This document shows, one piece after another, positions 35,022-43,604 of a stretch of DNA of 64,000 nucleotides. The DNA is taken from positions 372,001 to 436,000 of the forward strand of contig NZ_RAIQ01000001.1 of assembly GCF_003625475.1 (NCBI RefSeq). The letters run 5' to 3'. The notes below the pieces were generated by a model. That model was not told the origin of the DNA. It ran no database searches and saw only the letters and a list, made by a program, of their open reading frames with translations. Within the stretch, counting starts at the first letter, position 1; each line of letters starts with the position of its first letter. The position numbers were made by a program, and so were the translations under genes. The DNA comes from Butyrivibrio sp. X503. Lineage in GTDB: Bacteria; Bacillota; Clostridia; Lachnospirales; Lachnospiraceae.

Positions 35022-35050
35022 AGAATACGTCATTTTAGTCATTTTGTCAA
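35022..35050 (-). promoter_or_regulatory. Promoter of the NlpC/P60 gene
   Basis: Perfect TTGACA (35050-35045), a 17-base spacer and -10 TATTCT (35027-35022). The -35 box overlaps the stop codon of trxB. Confidence 0.75.
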
Positions 35051-35988
35051 CTTTTGGCCTTTCCAACGAGAAAATCTTGTACACTTGTGACAGTATTTGC
35101 ACCGTCCGCAACCGCTGTAATTATCTGGCGTAGCCTCTTTTTTCGAAGGTCTCCCGCAGCGAAAATTCCGGGCACATTTGTAGCTCCATCTTCTCCCGCG
35201 ATCACATACCCGTTTTCATCACATTTTACCAAGTCGGCAAATACGTCTGTAGAAGGATGAATGCCTACTGCAACGAATATCCCGTCTACCGGAAGCTCTT
35301 TTTCTTCTTTATTATTTACGTTCTCGATCAAAAGGCTATTGACTTTATCTTTTCCTTTTATCTCTTTTACAACATTGTCCCAGATAACCTCGATGTTCTT
35401 GATCCCAAAAAGCTCATCCTGAAGTATCTTGGCTGCTCTGAGCTCATCTCTTCTGTGAATAAGATATACTTTCTCGGCAAATCTGGATAAGAAGATGGCA
35501 TCCTCTACAGCAACATCTCCGCCGCCGTTTACCGCCGTTACTTTTCCTCTGTAGAAAGCGCCGTCACAGGTAGCACAGTAAGAAACTCCCTTTCCTATGT
35601 ATTCTTCTTCGCCGGGAACTCCGAGCTTGGAATGATTGGCTCCTGCCGCCAGTATCACTGTATGTGTCTCGTATTCCCCGGAATCAGTCTCTATCTTGTA
35701 TACCGGAGCTTTGGTATCGGAGCCTTCACTGATACATTTGATGCCGGTAACCGTTCCGTCTGCAAATTCTGCACCAAGCTTATCTGCGTGTTCTCTGAAT
35801 TTCATGGCAAGATCAAAGCCGTTGACCCCCGGGATTCCAAGATAATTGTCAACCTCATAGGTATCGATTATCTGGCCTCCGCTCACGGGATTTTTCTCTA
35901 TTATAAGCATGTTAAGTCCGGCTCTCTTGGCATAAACAGCTGCAGATAATCCCGCAGGACCGGATCCGATTATTATAAGATCGTACAT
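35047..35988 (-). CDS. trxB: Thioredoxin reductase
   Basis: A 313-residue flavoprotein: FAD motif GSGPAGLSAA, redox-active CATC in SYCATCDGAFY, an NADPH motif GGGDVAVEDA and the closing FAD block FAAGDLRKKRLRQ. It reduces thioredoxin with NADPH in the cytoplasm. GGAGG lies before ATG 35988. A 20-base palindrome covers the predicted transcription start, so its expression is probably controlled by a repressor or activator. Thioredoxin itself is not in the window. Confidence 0.95.
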   Translation of the reverse strand: MYDLIIIGSGPAGLSAAVYAKRAGLNMLIIEKNPVSGGQIIDTYEVDNYLGIPGVNGFDLAMKFREHADKLGAEFADGTVTGIKCISEGSDTKAPVYKIETDSGEYETHTVILAAGANHSKLGVPGEEEYIGKGVSYCATCDGAFYRGKVTAVNGGGDVAVEDAIFLSRFAEKVYLIHRRDELRAAKILQDELFGIKNIEVIWDNVVKEIKGKDKVNSLLIENVNNKEEKELPVDGIFVAVGIHPSTDVFADLVKCDENGYVIAGEDGATNVPGIFAAGDLRKKRLRQIITAVADGANTVTSVQDFLVGKAKS

Positions 35989-36036
35989 AATGACCTCCTT
36001 TTAAAACCAAACAACAAACAATGCACATAAAATATA

Positions 36037-36083
36037 TTAGATTGTGTGCAATCTAATTGTATCACCATTTTCTATTTTGTAAA
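36037..36083 (-). promoter_or_regulatory. trxB promoter with operator-like palindrome
   Basis: TTTACA (36083-36078), a 16-base spacer and an extended -10 TGaTACAAT (hexamer 36061-36056). Directly downstream, TTAGATTG (36037-36044) and CAATCTAA (36049-36056) form a perfect 8-bp inverted repeat with a 4-base centre, covering the start site. Confidence 0.65.
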
Positions 36084-36105
36084 GGTCTTTCAGTACATGA
36101 GTTCT

Positions 36106-36882
36106 TTAAATAAGGTCAAACTTCTTAAGAGCGTTCCAGATTCCGTCTTCTTCCAGATATGTCGTGACAAAATCGGCCACTTTTTTTACTTCATCCGCGG
36201 AGCGTCCCATCGCAACGCTCTTGCCGGCCACTTCAAGCATATCCATATCATTTACGCTATCACCGAAAGCAATGGTATTACTGATATCCTCAGATAAAAG
36301 TTCGCAGACCTTCTCGATTCCCGTTCCTTTATTAAATCCCTTCGGTACCATCTCAACGATCGCCTCGTTATGAATAATGAAATCATACAGATCGGAAAGC
36401 TCCGAAAAACAGCTCTTTGTATCACATCCGACGGTTGCACATGAAAGCTTGTTCATCTCCCATTTGCCCCAATTATCGTTGATGCCTCTCAATCTGTCGC
36501 CCATCTCGGCCATTACTTTCTCGCCGTACATATCACCTTCAAAATTGCTTCTTTCAAGGTAAAGATATCTCGGGCCTTCGAGTATCGATTTGAAATTATA
36601 GCGATTCACTGTCTCGACAGTTCTGATCGCATCCTCGCTGCTTATAAGTCTGTTGAAAATAATCTCGCCGTCGTTTTCTATCATACAGCCGCAGGCTGAT
36701 ACGATTCCGTCAAAGCCAAGTCCGAGCAGTTCTTTATTACTGATAAAAGATCTTGCTCTTCCGGAGTTCAAAAAACACTTGTGGCCGTTTTCTTTAGCCC
36801 TTTTTATTCCTTCCTTGGTAGTGTCGGGGATCCAGTTCTTGTAATCCCACAGTGTTCCGTCAATGTCAAAAAATAAAACCAT
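36106..36882 (-). CDS. Cof-type HAD superfamily hydrolase
   Basis: A 258-residue HAD-IIB phosphatase. Motif I is FFDIDGTLWDY, motif II FLNSGRARSF and motif IV AFGDSVNDMDML, with a type IIB cap between them. Such enzymes dephosphorylate sugar phosphates or similar metabolites; the substrate is unknown. GGAG lies before ATG 36882. The SDR gene ends 13 bases upstream on the same strand, so the two may be co-transcribed. Confidence 0.92.
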   Translation of the reverse strand: MVLFFDIDGTLWDYKNWIPDTTKEGIKRAKENGHKCFLNSGRARSFISNKELLGLGFDGIVSACGCMIENDGEIIFNRLISSEDAIRTVETVNRYNFKSILEGPRYLYLERSNFEGDMYGEKVMAEMGDRLRGINDNWGKWEMNKLSCATVGCDTKSCFSELSDLYDFIIHNEAIVEMVPKGFNKGTGIEKVCELLSEDISNTIAFGDSVNDMDMLEVAGKSVAMGRSADEVKKVADFVTTYLEEDGIWNALKKFDLI

Positions 36883-36895
36883 TAAAATTCTCCAA

Positions 36896-37618
36896 TCAAA
36901 TCCATCCGCCGTCTAGCGTAATAATCTGTCCCGTCATATATGCGGGTGCATCGGCTATCATAAGTGCAAGATCCGCCACTTCCTGCACCTCCCCCATTCT
37001 TCCCATCGGGATTTCTTCTTCAAGCTCCTTTATATCATCTTCCGATAAATGCTTTCTGTTCATATCCGTATCGATCACGCCGCAAGCTATCGCATTGACC
37101 TGTATTCCGCTTGGAGCCAGCTCTTTTGCCAGCGCTTTGGTAAAAGAATTAACGCCGCCCTTGGATGCAGAGTATGCAACTTCACATGAAGCTCCGACTT
37201 CACCCCACACTGAGGATATGTTTATTATCTTACCACTTTGCTTTTTTACCATCATCGGAATCGCAAACTTGGAAGTATTATATAGAGAATCAAGGTTGGT
37301 AGACAATAGTCTTCTCCAATCCTCTTTTTCCATATCTGTTAAAAGACCCAGAAAAGCCACTCCCGCGTTATTTACAACAATATCAATATCGTCTATTCCT
37401 CCAAAAAGCTCTTTTACCGAATCATAGTCACCCGCATCGCATGCAAAAGCGCGGCACGTTATGTCATACTTATCGGAAAGCTCTTTTGCATACAGCCTAA
37501 GCTCATCTACACTGTTTATACATGTCAGAATAAGCTCATCTCCTGCTTTTGCAAAGCTCTCGGCGATTGCTCTTCCGATTCCTCTTGATGCTCCTGTGAT
37601 CAATACTTTTCTGTTCAT
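36896..37618 (-). CDS. Short-chain dehydrogenase/reductase, FabG- or YmfI-like
   Basis: A 240-residue SDR with TGASRGIGRAI for NAD(P)H, NNAG, and the catalytic Ser/Tyr/Lys (INISSVWGE, AYSASKGG). The end (CGVIDTDMN, EEIPMGRMGE and TGQIITLDGG) is most like YmfI, the reductase that completes 5-aminopentanol modification of elongation factor P in some Firmicutes. A general FabG role cannot be excluded. Two ATGs lie in tandem (37621 and 37618); the second is better spaced from AAAGGTG. Confidence 0.85.
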   Translation of the reverse strand: MNRKVLITGASRGIGRAIAESFAKAGDELILTCINSVDELRLYAKELSDKYDITCRAFACDAGDYDSVKELFGGIDDIDIVVNNAGVAFLGLLTDMEKEDWRRLLSTNLDSLYNTSKFAIPMMVKKQSGKIINISSVWGEVGASCEVAYSASKGGVNSFTKALAKELAPSGIQVNAIACGVIDTDMNRKHLSEDDIKELEEEIPMGRMGEVQEVADLALMIADAPAYMTGQIITLDGGWI

Positions 37619-37634
37619 CATTTCACCTTTTTAA

Positions 37635-37674
37635 TAAAAAAGAAATACCGCCTTACATGATACTGTAAGGCGGT
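37635..37674 (-). terminator. Terminator of the cheX-cheY-like pair
   Basis: An 11-bp perfect stem (37647-37657 with 37664-37674) runs on the minus strand into TATTTCTTTTTT. Confidence 0.9.
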
Positions 37675-37691
37675 TCGTAAATCAAATTTTT

Positions 37692-38045
37692 TCAGCACTT
37701 AGATAATGCGTCTATGACGGTCTCTTCAACAAAGGGCTTCGCCACAAATTCAACCGCCCCAAACTTAACCGCCTCCATCATCTTTTCTTTCTGTCCCGCA
37801 GCCGTTATCATAACAACCTTGGCATCGGGATTGTTCTTTCTAATGAGTTTAAGTGATTCTATTCCGTCAACCCCCGGCATCGTTATATCCATCGTCACAA
37901 TATCGGGATTAAGCTTGACGTACTCATCAAACCCTTCCTGTCCGTCCACGGCTTCTCCGACAACATTGAAGCCCGCTCTTTCCAGGATATCTCTGAGTAT
38001 TCTTCTTGAAGTTCTTGAATCATCTACTATCAATACACTTTTCAT
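37692..38045 (-). CDS. CheY-like single-domain response regulator
   Basis: A 117-residue receiver domain only. It has the acidic pair in IVDDSRTSRR, the phospho-acceptor Asp in VTMDITMPGVDG, Thr in VMITAAG and Lys in FVAKPF. With no output domain it must act by binding a partner, like CheY. It lies 25 bases after a CheX-like gene, so the phosphatase next door is its likely partner. No other chemotaxis or flagellar gene is in the window. Confidence 0.94.
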   Translation of the reverse strand: MKSVLIVDDSRTSRRILRDILERAGFNVVGEAVDGQEGFDEYVKLNPDIVTMDITMPGVDGIESLKLIRKNNPDAKVVMITAAGQKEKMMEAVKFGAVEFVAKPFVEETVIDALSKC

Positions 38046-38070
38046 CTACTCACCCTCCGGCATAGCCGTT

Positions 38071-38958
38071 TTACTTAACTTCAATGTCTTTGGATACAGC
38101 AATAAAGTATTTTACTTCGCCTCCGCATATGTAGATAGGCATAACCATGAATTCCTCACAGGTTGCCTCGGGAAAAGATACATAGAAATTCGGAGGTTCA
38201 AGTTCAATACGAGTATCATACCTGCTCTGCTCCGTAGCATACAGACCGTTTATACAGTTTATAAGCTCGCAGATGGCATCAAGAGCATCCTCTTTAGTTT
38301 CAATGAATTCTTCTTTTGTATATGCAATCGCCATCCTCTGTACGTCTTCGTACTTACCGGAAATGGCAACAACTGCCTTCTGATCTCCATGGAACTTTTG
38401 AAGGCCCAGCACCTCTTCTTTTATAGCAGAAGCCTTATAAGCTTTCCCGACAAAAATATGATTGTCCACAAGCCTGTACATATTCTTTATTCCCATAGAG
38501 AACATCGATCTGTACACGGGATCGTCGGTTCCAAGAAAAATAGGCACTATCTTTTCGACTTCACCGCTCTTTAATGCAGCCATATCGGTCTCGGTAAAAC
38601 CGTTATATATCTGATAGTCCTCTTCTACCTCTCTGAGTTTTTCCATGGAAAGATATCCAAGATCCACGATTGCCTGTATGAAAGCCAAATATGAATTGCC
38701 CTGAAGTTCCAAGAGTCGGCTGACCTGAGCTTCTGTCAGATAACCGCGTTCTACGGCTATATCACCAAAGCGCTTGTCCATAGATGCCTGCATGGCATTT
38801 ACCTGCTCAGCCTGAGCAATGGACATAAGCTTCTCGGACACCGCTATGACTCCAAGCTTGGCCCTGTTGGATTCCTGCAAGCGATACGCTTCCGCAATCT
38901 GATTTTTATCAAGTAAGCCTTGTTCTAACAAATATACGCCAATTAAACGATCAAACAT
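38071..38958 (-). CDS. CheX-like phosphatase with N-terminal MshEN/T2SSE-like repeats
   Basis: A 295-residue protein. The N-terminal half (about 1-115) has two helical repeats of the type found at the N-terminus of GspE/PilB ATPases (MshEN-like): LIGVYLLEQGLLDKNQIAEA and KRFGDIAVERGYLTEAQVSR. The C-terminal part (about 145-295) resembles CheX/CheC phosphatases, with the Glu and Asn of ELINCINGLY and a PPNFYVS segment. CheX dephosphorylates CheY. Some MshEN domains bind cyclic di-GMP; whether this one does is unknown. AGGAG lies 7 bases before ATG 38958. Confidence 0.75.
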   Translation of the reverse strand: MFDRLIGVYLLEQGLLDKNQIAEAYRLQESNRAKLGVIAVSEKLMSIAQAEQVNAMQASMDKRFGDIAVERGYLTEAQVSRLLELQGNSYLAFIQAIVDLGYLSMEKLREVEEDYQIYNGFTETDMAALKSGEVEKIVPIFLGTDDPVYRSMFSMGIKNMYRLVDNHIFVGKAYKASAIKEEVLGLQKFHGDQKAVVAISGKYEDVQRMAIAYTKEEFIETKEDALDAICELINCINGLYATEQSRYDTRIELEPPNFYVSFPEATCEEFMVMPIYICGGEVKYFIAVSKDIEVK

Positions 38959-39023
38959 GTTGTCGCTCCTATCAGAATTTAGTGTTCTGTCTTATGAACT
39001 TTTATCCCATAGGAAGTCCTATG

Positions 39024-39075
39024 AAATAAAAAACGGACAATAGCCTACAATAATATTGTAGACTAAAATCCGTTT
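39024..39075 (-). terminator. Terminator after the Q/N-rich membrane protein gene
   Basis: An outer stem (39031-39037 with 39069-39075) encloses an inner one (39045-39051 with 39055-39061); on the minus strand it ends in TTTTTTATTTC. A separate 7+2+7 palindrome lies beside it at 39008-39023. Confidence 0.75.
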
Positions 39076-39101
39076 ATAAACAAGCTATCAATAATTAACT
39101 A

Positions 39102-40871
39102 TTATTCTAAGATCCAACCAATATTTCTAACTTCAATTGACTCCATTTTTCCGTCATCGCTTACATGGATATCAATTCTGTTTCTATCGTTCTGATCGAG
39201 CGGAATTGTATAGCGTCCGTAGCTCTTATCATATTCGTAATTTGTAATTCCCTTTGATGAAAGTAATGCTTCCAGATCATCCTTAGTTGATGTTCCTTTT
39301 ATTCCACCGGGTAATTCAATTTCAAGCTTATGGTAGCTTGAAGGATAATATGTAATCGAAGTTACGATCGTGTACTTCATATAGCATGCGCTTGTAGTGA
39401 AATTATATGCTGTTACATACAGACGCTCGTCTCCCTTTGCAAGAGTAACTGCATATCCGGAGTCGGCTCCTACCGTATCAGTCTCATCACCGCCAAAACT
39501 CCATCCGTCTTCCATAAGTACCTTAAGCGGAACAGGCACATTATATACTTTACCGCTTATCGAAATATTTCCGGATAAAAGATCGTCCCCAAGAGAAGAG
39601 GGCGCCTTGTACTTGCTAAGGTACTCAGGCTCATCACCGCTTACCTGTTCTTCTCCCATATCTGAGGGCTTTTCCTGATTGGTTAAAGAAACACGTGAAA
39701 GCTTATCGTTCTCTTTTTCAAAATTATATGTAGTTTCTACTCTGGTCATGAGATCGGTATCATTGGCTACTTCATATGTAATACTATATGAAGTACTTCC
39801 GTCATAGTCTCTGTCAGCATCACCAAAGATAGCTACAACATCTTCCTTAGTAGACTCATTGAGCTTTAAATCACCACCATGGAATGAAAGATCCATATTG
39901 GTCTTATCCACGATAAAATTATAGAAAGTAATCTCAGTAATATAACCTTCGCCCAGTTCCTTGGCATCAATTGAGAAATTGGTTACATGTACATCGATCT
40001 GTTGCGGTTTCTCATCGGGGGTAAGCAAATAGACAATCTCATAATCTCCGGAACCGAGTAATATCTTGGAATCACTGTCCTTGTTGAACTGCCAACCATC
40101 GTCTATAAGTTCCTGAACCCTTACGGGAAGAGAATATGTCTTTCCATATGCGCTAAAAGAAGAAATGGCGTTGGGATCAGCCTCTGCGTGAGGTACTGAA
40201 GCCTGCTCTTCTTTTTCCTCTTCTTTTTCCTCTTCTTTCTCTTCAACCGCTTCAGTTGCTTCTGTCGTAGCCTCATCAGTTGATTCGTCATCCTCTTGAG
40301 AAAAAACAGGTGTCGGAACCGTAGCTTCTTCCGACGCTGCGATTGCAGCGTTGTCATCCTTTTTGCCTCTGTTCATGACAATAACAACGTTGAAAACTAT
40401 AAGAAGAATTACAAACGCCGCTACAATGCCACCAATAATAAACAGCTTCTTCTTGTCATTTCCCTGTGGAGGAACATTGTTTCCGCCAAAAGGCTGCGCC
40501 CCGTTACCAAACTGAGGCTGACCGAAGCCGCCCTGCTGCTGAAAATTACCCTGCTGAGCAAAAGAGCCTTGTTGCTGCTGAAACTGCTGGCCAAACTGTC
40601 CCTGCGCCTGATTCTGCTGCGCGCCGGGAAATCCCTGCTGAGCCTGTCCCTGCTGTGCTCCGAAATTTTGCGGTGCACCGTTAAAGCTCTGCTGATTCTG
40701 CCACTGCGGCTGATTTGCCTGATTAACATTTCCTGCTTGCTGATTTACAGGCTGATTCACCTGATTGATATTCCCCACCTGTTGATTTACAGGTTGATTT
40801 GACGGATTAACATTTTCCGTCGGCTGATCGATCGGCTCCCCGGTCATTGGATCAAACCTTCTTTCACTCAT
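39102..40871 (-). CDS. Membrane protein with Q/N-rich cytoplasmic tail and duplicated outer domain
   Basis: A 589-residue protein of unknown function. Residues about 15-138 are almost only Gln, Asn, Gly, Phe, Ala and Pro, a prion-like low-complexity composition. A membrane segment follows (about 141-163), then an acidic linker with EEKEEEKEEEKEE, and two related outer domains (about 235-385 and 425-589). The pair is seen in YGKTYSLPVRVQELIDDGW and SGKVYNVPVPLKVLMEDGW. By topology the Q/N-rich part is cytoplasmic and the repeats are outside. It is a single gene. Confidence 0.8.
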   Translation of the reverse strand: MSERRFDPMTGEPIDQPTENVNPSNQPVNQQVGNINQVNQPVNQQAGNVNQANQPQWQNQQSFNGAPQNFGAQQGQAQQGFPGAQQNQAQGQFGQQFQQQQGSFAQQGNFQQQGGFGQPQFGNGAQPFGGNNVPPQGNDKKKLFIIGGIVAAFVILLIVFNVVIVMNRGKKDDNAAIAASEEATVPTPVFSQEDDESTDEATTEATEAVEEKEEEKEEEKEEQASVPHAEADPNAISSFSAYGKTYSLPVRVQELIDDGWQFNKDSDSKILLGSGDYEIVYLLTPDEKPQQIDVHVTNFSIDAKELGEGYITEITFYNFIVDKTNMDLSFHGGDLKLNESTKEDVVAIFGDADRDYDGSTSYSITYEVANDTDLMTRVETTYNFEKENDKLSRVSLTNQEKPSDMGEEQVSGDEPEYLSKYKAPSSLGDDLLSGNISISGKVYNVPVPLKVLMEDGWSFGGDETDTVGADSGYAVTLAKGDERLYVTAYNFTTSACYMKYTIVTSITYYPSSYHKLEIELPGGIKGTSTKDDLEALLSSKGITNYEYDKSYGRYTIPLDQNDRNRIDIHVSDDGKMESIEVRNIGWILE

Positions 40872-41004
40872 TTCACACTTCTCCTCTCAACAAAAAATCC
40901 AAAATACTTAATAAAATATTTCCCTTTATTTGCACAATTATATAATGTTTTTAGTGAAATGAAAAGTGTTTTTTACACAGCAGGTTACATTTTTAATATT
41001 TTTG

Positions 41005-42144
41005 TTAAATAGCTTCCATCCTCTCCTTTGGAATAACGATTCCCTGACCGTCCGGATTGATCCTTATACCGTCCTTATCCTTTGCAAATTTGATAACATC
41101 GGCATACTTAAATACAGCCGCATTCCATCCGCTTCCGTTAAGCTTCTTGGAAAACTCGAGCCCGTCGGTAAATATCGGAAGATACTCTTTTCCCTCTTTT
41201 GTCTTTATCACAGGGAATTTGAATTTAGTGTCCTTTCCGGGCTTCATTCTGCCGTCTTCAAGTACTTCAACATCTCCCTCATGCTGCATGGGCACAATAA
41301 AATTGCCCTTCTTGATACAAGCGACCATCCTCGCTTCCTTTGCCTTAAGAACCTCAGACTTCTGCTCATAGTTAACCGGCCATGAAAGCTCGGTAATAAA
41401 ATCCAGCATAGTGAAATTAAGCGCAGGATTGACTGGTTCGTTACCTGTATTGCCCTTCCAGTCTCCTACCGCCATAACAATCTCATTTCTCTTAAACTTG
41501 GCCTTATAGGCACCGTTATCGATTATCAGATTCTCAATTCCTATGTAATAGAGATAGTCAAAAAAGCCTTTTCCCAACGATGCATCGCTTATATTCTTAA
41601 CCTCATTTACGACAATCTTTCTGAACTGCTTCATATAGAGTGCAGCAGCCTTACTTGCAAGGTCTTTTTCAAAATAGACATTGACAAAGCCGCCGTCTAT
41701 GAATGGATATCTTGTCCCCGCATCATAGAGAACAAACAGCGTTTCGGCATTTCTTATCCTATTAAGTACTTCGTTATAAACTTTTCTGTGATTTTTCTCA
41801 TATTCGGGAAGCGGTGACTCTTTATGATATGCTTCGAGAGTTGTCAAAAGAAATAAAAGTTCCTGCGAAGTCAGCTCTTTTATCACATTAGTATCTATAT
41901 CTTCCTCATAAATAAGCACGCCGATCTCATTCTTGCGCTCTAAAGTCACAGTATCTTCCAAAAACTCGCATTCGGCGTCCTTTATGTTTATTTTGTTTAT
42001 TCTGGAAACCACGGGCCACCTGAGATTCTCATGTGCCTTCTTTACTTCTTCAATTGCTTTTTCCTTTTCTGCTGCCTTCTCTTTTTCGAAAGCCTCCTCT
42101 ACGTCTTTTCCGTTGTCTTTGGAAAAAAGATTAAAAATTCCCAT
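41005..42144 (-). CDS. SseB family protein
   Basis: A 379-residue soluble protein with a charged N-terminal helix (Glu/Lys/Ala-rich, about 12-40), a long middle region and a C-terminal SseB-type domain. That domain is marked by YLPIFTDGLEFSKKL and GIRINPDGQGIVIPKE. SseB domains are widespread in bacteria and their role is mostly unknown. ATG 42144 has AGAGG 8 bases upstream; an in-frame ATG 18 bases earlier does not. It ends 45 bases from the M18 gene on the same strand. Confidence 0.8.
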   Translation of the reverse strand: MGIFNLFSKDNGKDVEEAFEKEKAAEKEKAIEEVKKAHENLRWPVVSRINKINIKDAECEFLEDTVTLERKNEIGVLIYEEDIDTNVIKELTSQELLFLLTTLEAYHKESPLPEYEKNHRKVYNEVLNRIRNAETLFVLYDAGTRYPFIDGGFVNVYFEKDLASKAAALYMKQFRKIVVNEVKNISDASLGKGFFDYLYYIGIENLIIDNGAYKAKFKRNEIVMAVGDWKGNTGNEPVNPALNFTMLDFITELSWPVNYEQKSEVLKAKEARMVACIKKGNFIVPMQHEGDVEVLEDGRMKPGKDTKFKFPVIKTKEGKEYLPIFTDGLEFSKKLNGSGWNAAVFKYADVIKFAKDKDGIRINPDGQGIVIPKERMEAI

Positions 42145-42188
42145 TTGCAAAACCTCTTTCATATTATTTCTTATGCTTTACAAAAGCA

Positions 42189-43466
42189 TCAATTCTTATA
42201 TTCGTAAAATACCTTAGCTGCCTTTACCAAATATTCAGGATCCAAGCTTCCCGCAGATTCATACGGCGAATGCATGGCAAGCTGTGCAAGCCCTATATCC
42301 ACTGTATCTACAGATACCTGTGCGGTTGAGATATTTCCAAGCGTTGAACCGCCCGCGATATCGGAGCGATTGGTGAAAGTCTGGAACGGCACCTGCGCCT
42401 TTTCGCAAATAAGCTTAAAGAACGCCGCGGAAACAGCATCTGTTGTGTACTTCTGATTGGCATTGTACTTAATGACAATACCTTTGTTCATAACCGGTCT
42501 GTTTACAGGGTCCGCCTTATCGGCATGGTTTGGATGAACCGCATGCGCATTGTCCGCGGATATCATAAAGCTGTTTGCGACCGCAGTGTAGTACTGCTGA
42601 TTGTTTCTACCAAGAGCTTCATTTATGCGGATAAGCGTATCCTTAAGGAATGTGGAATCCGCGCCCTGCTTTGTTCCGCTTCCGACTTCTTCGTTGTCGA
42701 ATACGCAGTGCATCGCAACATTATCGGAATCCCCGGAATTAAGAAATCCCTCAAATGTGGTATATACGCACTCCTGATCGTCGAGCCTTGAACTTGAGAG
42801 ATACTCCTCATTGGCGCCCCAGAATGTGGGTTTTACCCTGTTATACAAAAAGAGATCGTGTCCCAATATTTCATCTTTTTCCACTCCTGCGGCTTTGGCG
42901 ATCACATCAAAAAACTTATCCTTGGCTTCGGAATCACCAAATACCGGGATCATATCAACCTGCGGATTGTATTTGTATCCGTCATTGGCCTCTCTGTTCA
43001 TATGGATTGCAAGTGAAGGTATCATAAGAAGATCCCTGTCCACATTTACAAGCTTGGTTTTATAGCCCTTTTTCTTTGATTTAACCATGAGCCTTCCCGC
43101 CACGGAAAGGGGTCTGTCAAACCACTGCGCACAGAGCATACCGCCGTACTTCTCCGTATTGAGCTTAACGTAAGCTCCGCTGCCCTCCATTTCGGGATTC
43201 TCTTTTATCTTAAATGAAGGAGAATCGCTGTGACTTGCGATCATGTAAAAGCCCTTGAAGTCTTTTTTGGGAATCTTAAAAGAAATAACGGAAGAATCAT
43301 TACGGGTAACAAAGTACTTTCCCGCCTTGAGCTTCCACTCTTCGCTCTCCTTAAGCTCCGTAAAGCCCTCTTTTACAAGCTTCTCCTTTAGATTCTCAAC
43401 CACATGAAAACAGGTTGGGCTCTTATCTATGAAATTCAACATATCTTTTGCAATCTTTTTACTCAT
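42189..43466 (-). CDS. M18 family aminopeptidase
   Basis: A 425-residue zinc aminopeptidase of family M18 (aspartyl aminopeptidase / Ape1 type). Metal and catalytic blocks are ASHSDSPSF, SSRLDDQECVY, DNEEVGSGTKQG and, near the end, MHSPYESAGSLD. It removes N-terminal residues, often acidic ones, from peptides in the cytoplasm. ATG 43466 has GGAGG 6 bases upstream; the open frame extends 72 bases further but without a ribosome binding site. Confidence 0.95.
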   Translation of the reverse strand: MSKKIAKDMLNFIDKSPTCFHVVENLKEKLVKEGFTELKESEEWKLKAGKYFVTRNDSSVISFKIPKKDFKGFYMIASHSDSPSFKIKENPEMEGSGAYVKLNTEKYGGMLCAQWFDRPLSVAGRLMVKSKKKGYKTKLVNVDRDLLMIPSLAIHMNREANDGYKYNPQVDMIPVFGDSEAKDKFFDVIAKAAGVEKDEILGHDLFLYNRVKPTFWGANEEYLSSSRLDDQECVYTTFEGFLNSGDSDNVAMHCVFDNEEVGSGTKQGADSTFLKDTLIRINEALGRNNQQYYTAVANSFMISADNAHAVHPNHADKADPVNRPVMNKGIVIKYNANQKYTTDAVSAAFFKLICEKAQVPFQTFTNRSDIAGGSTLGNISTAQVSVDTVDIGLAQLAMHSPYESAGSLDPEYLVKAAKVFYEYKN

Positions 43467-43525
43467 ATAGCACCTCCGGTGATTACTTAAATTATAGCAC
43501 GCCTTTTTTAGATGGCACGATTTGT

Positions 43526-43554
43526 TTGACAAATGCATTTTTCTTACGTAGTAT
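43526..43554 (+). promoter_or_regulatory. Promoter of the SLC13/ArsB-like permease gene
   Basis: Perfect TTGACA (43526-43531), a 17-base spacer and TAGTAT (43549-43554), 50 bases before the start codon. Confidence 0.85.
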
Positions 43555-43604
43555 TGCTTTATATCGAATTTTATAATTCATGTTTTTTATGAGGAGATTC
43601 TGAA

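Noticed and set aside
37692..38958. Flagellar or chemotaxis operon with sigma-28 promoter
   Set aside because: Only a CheY and a CheX-like gene are present and no sigma-28 promoter could be fitted.
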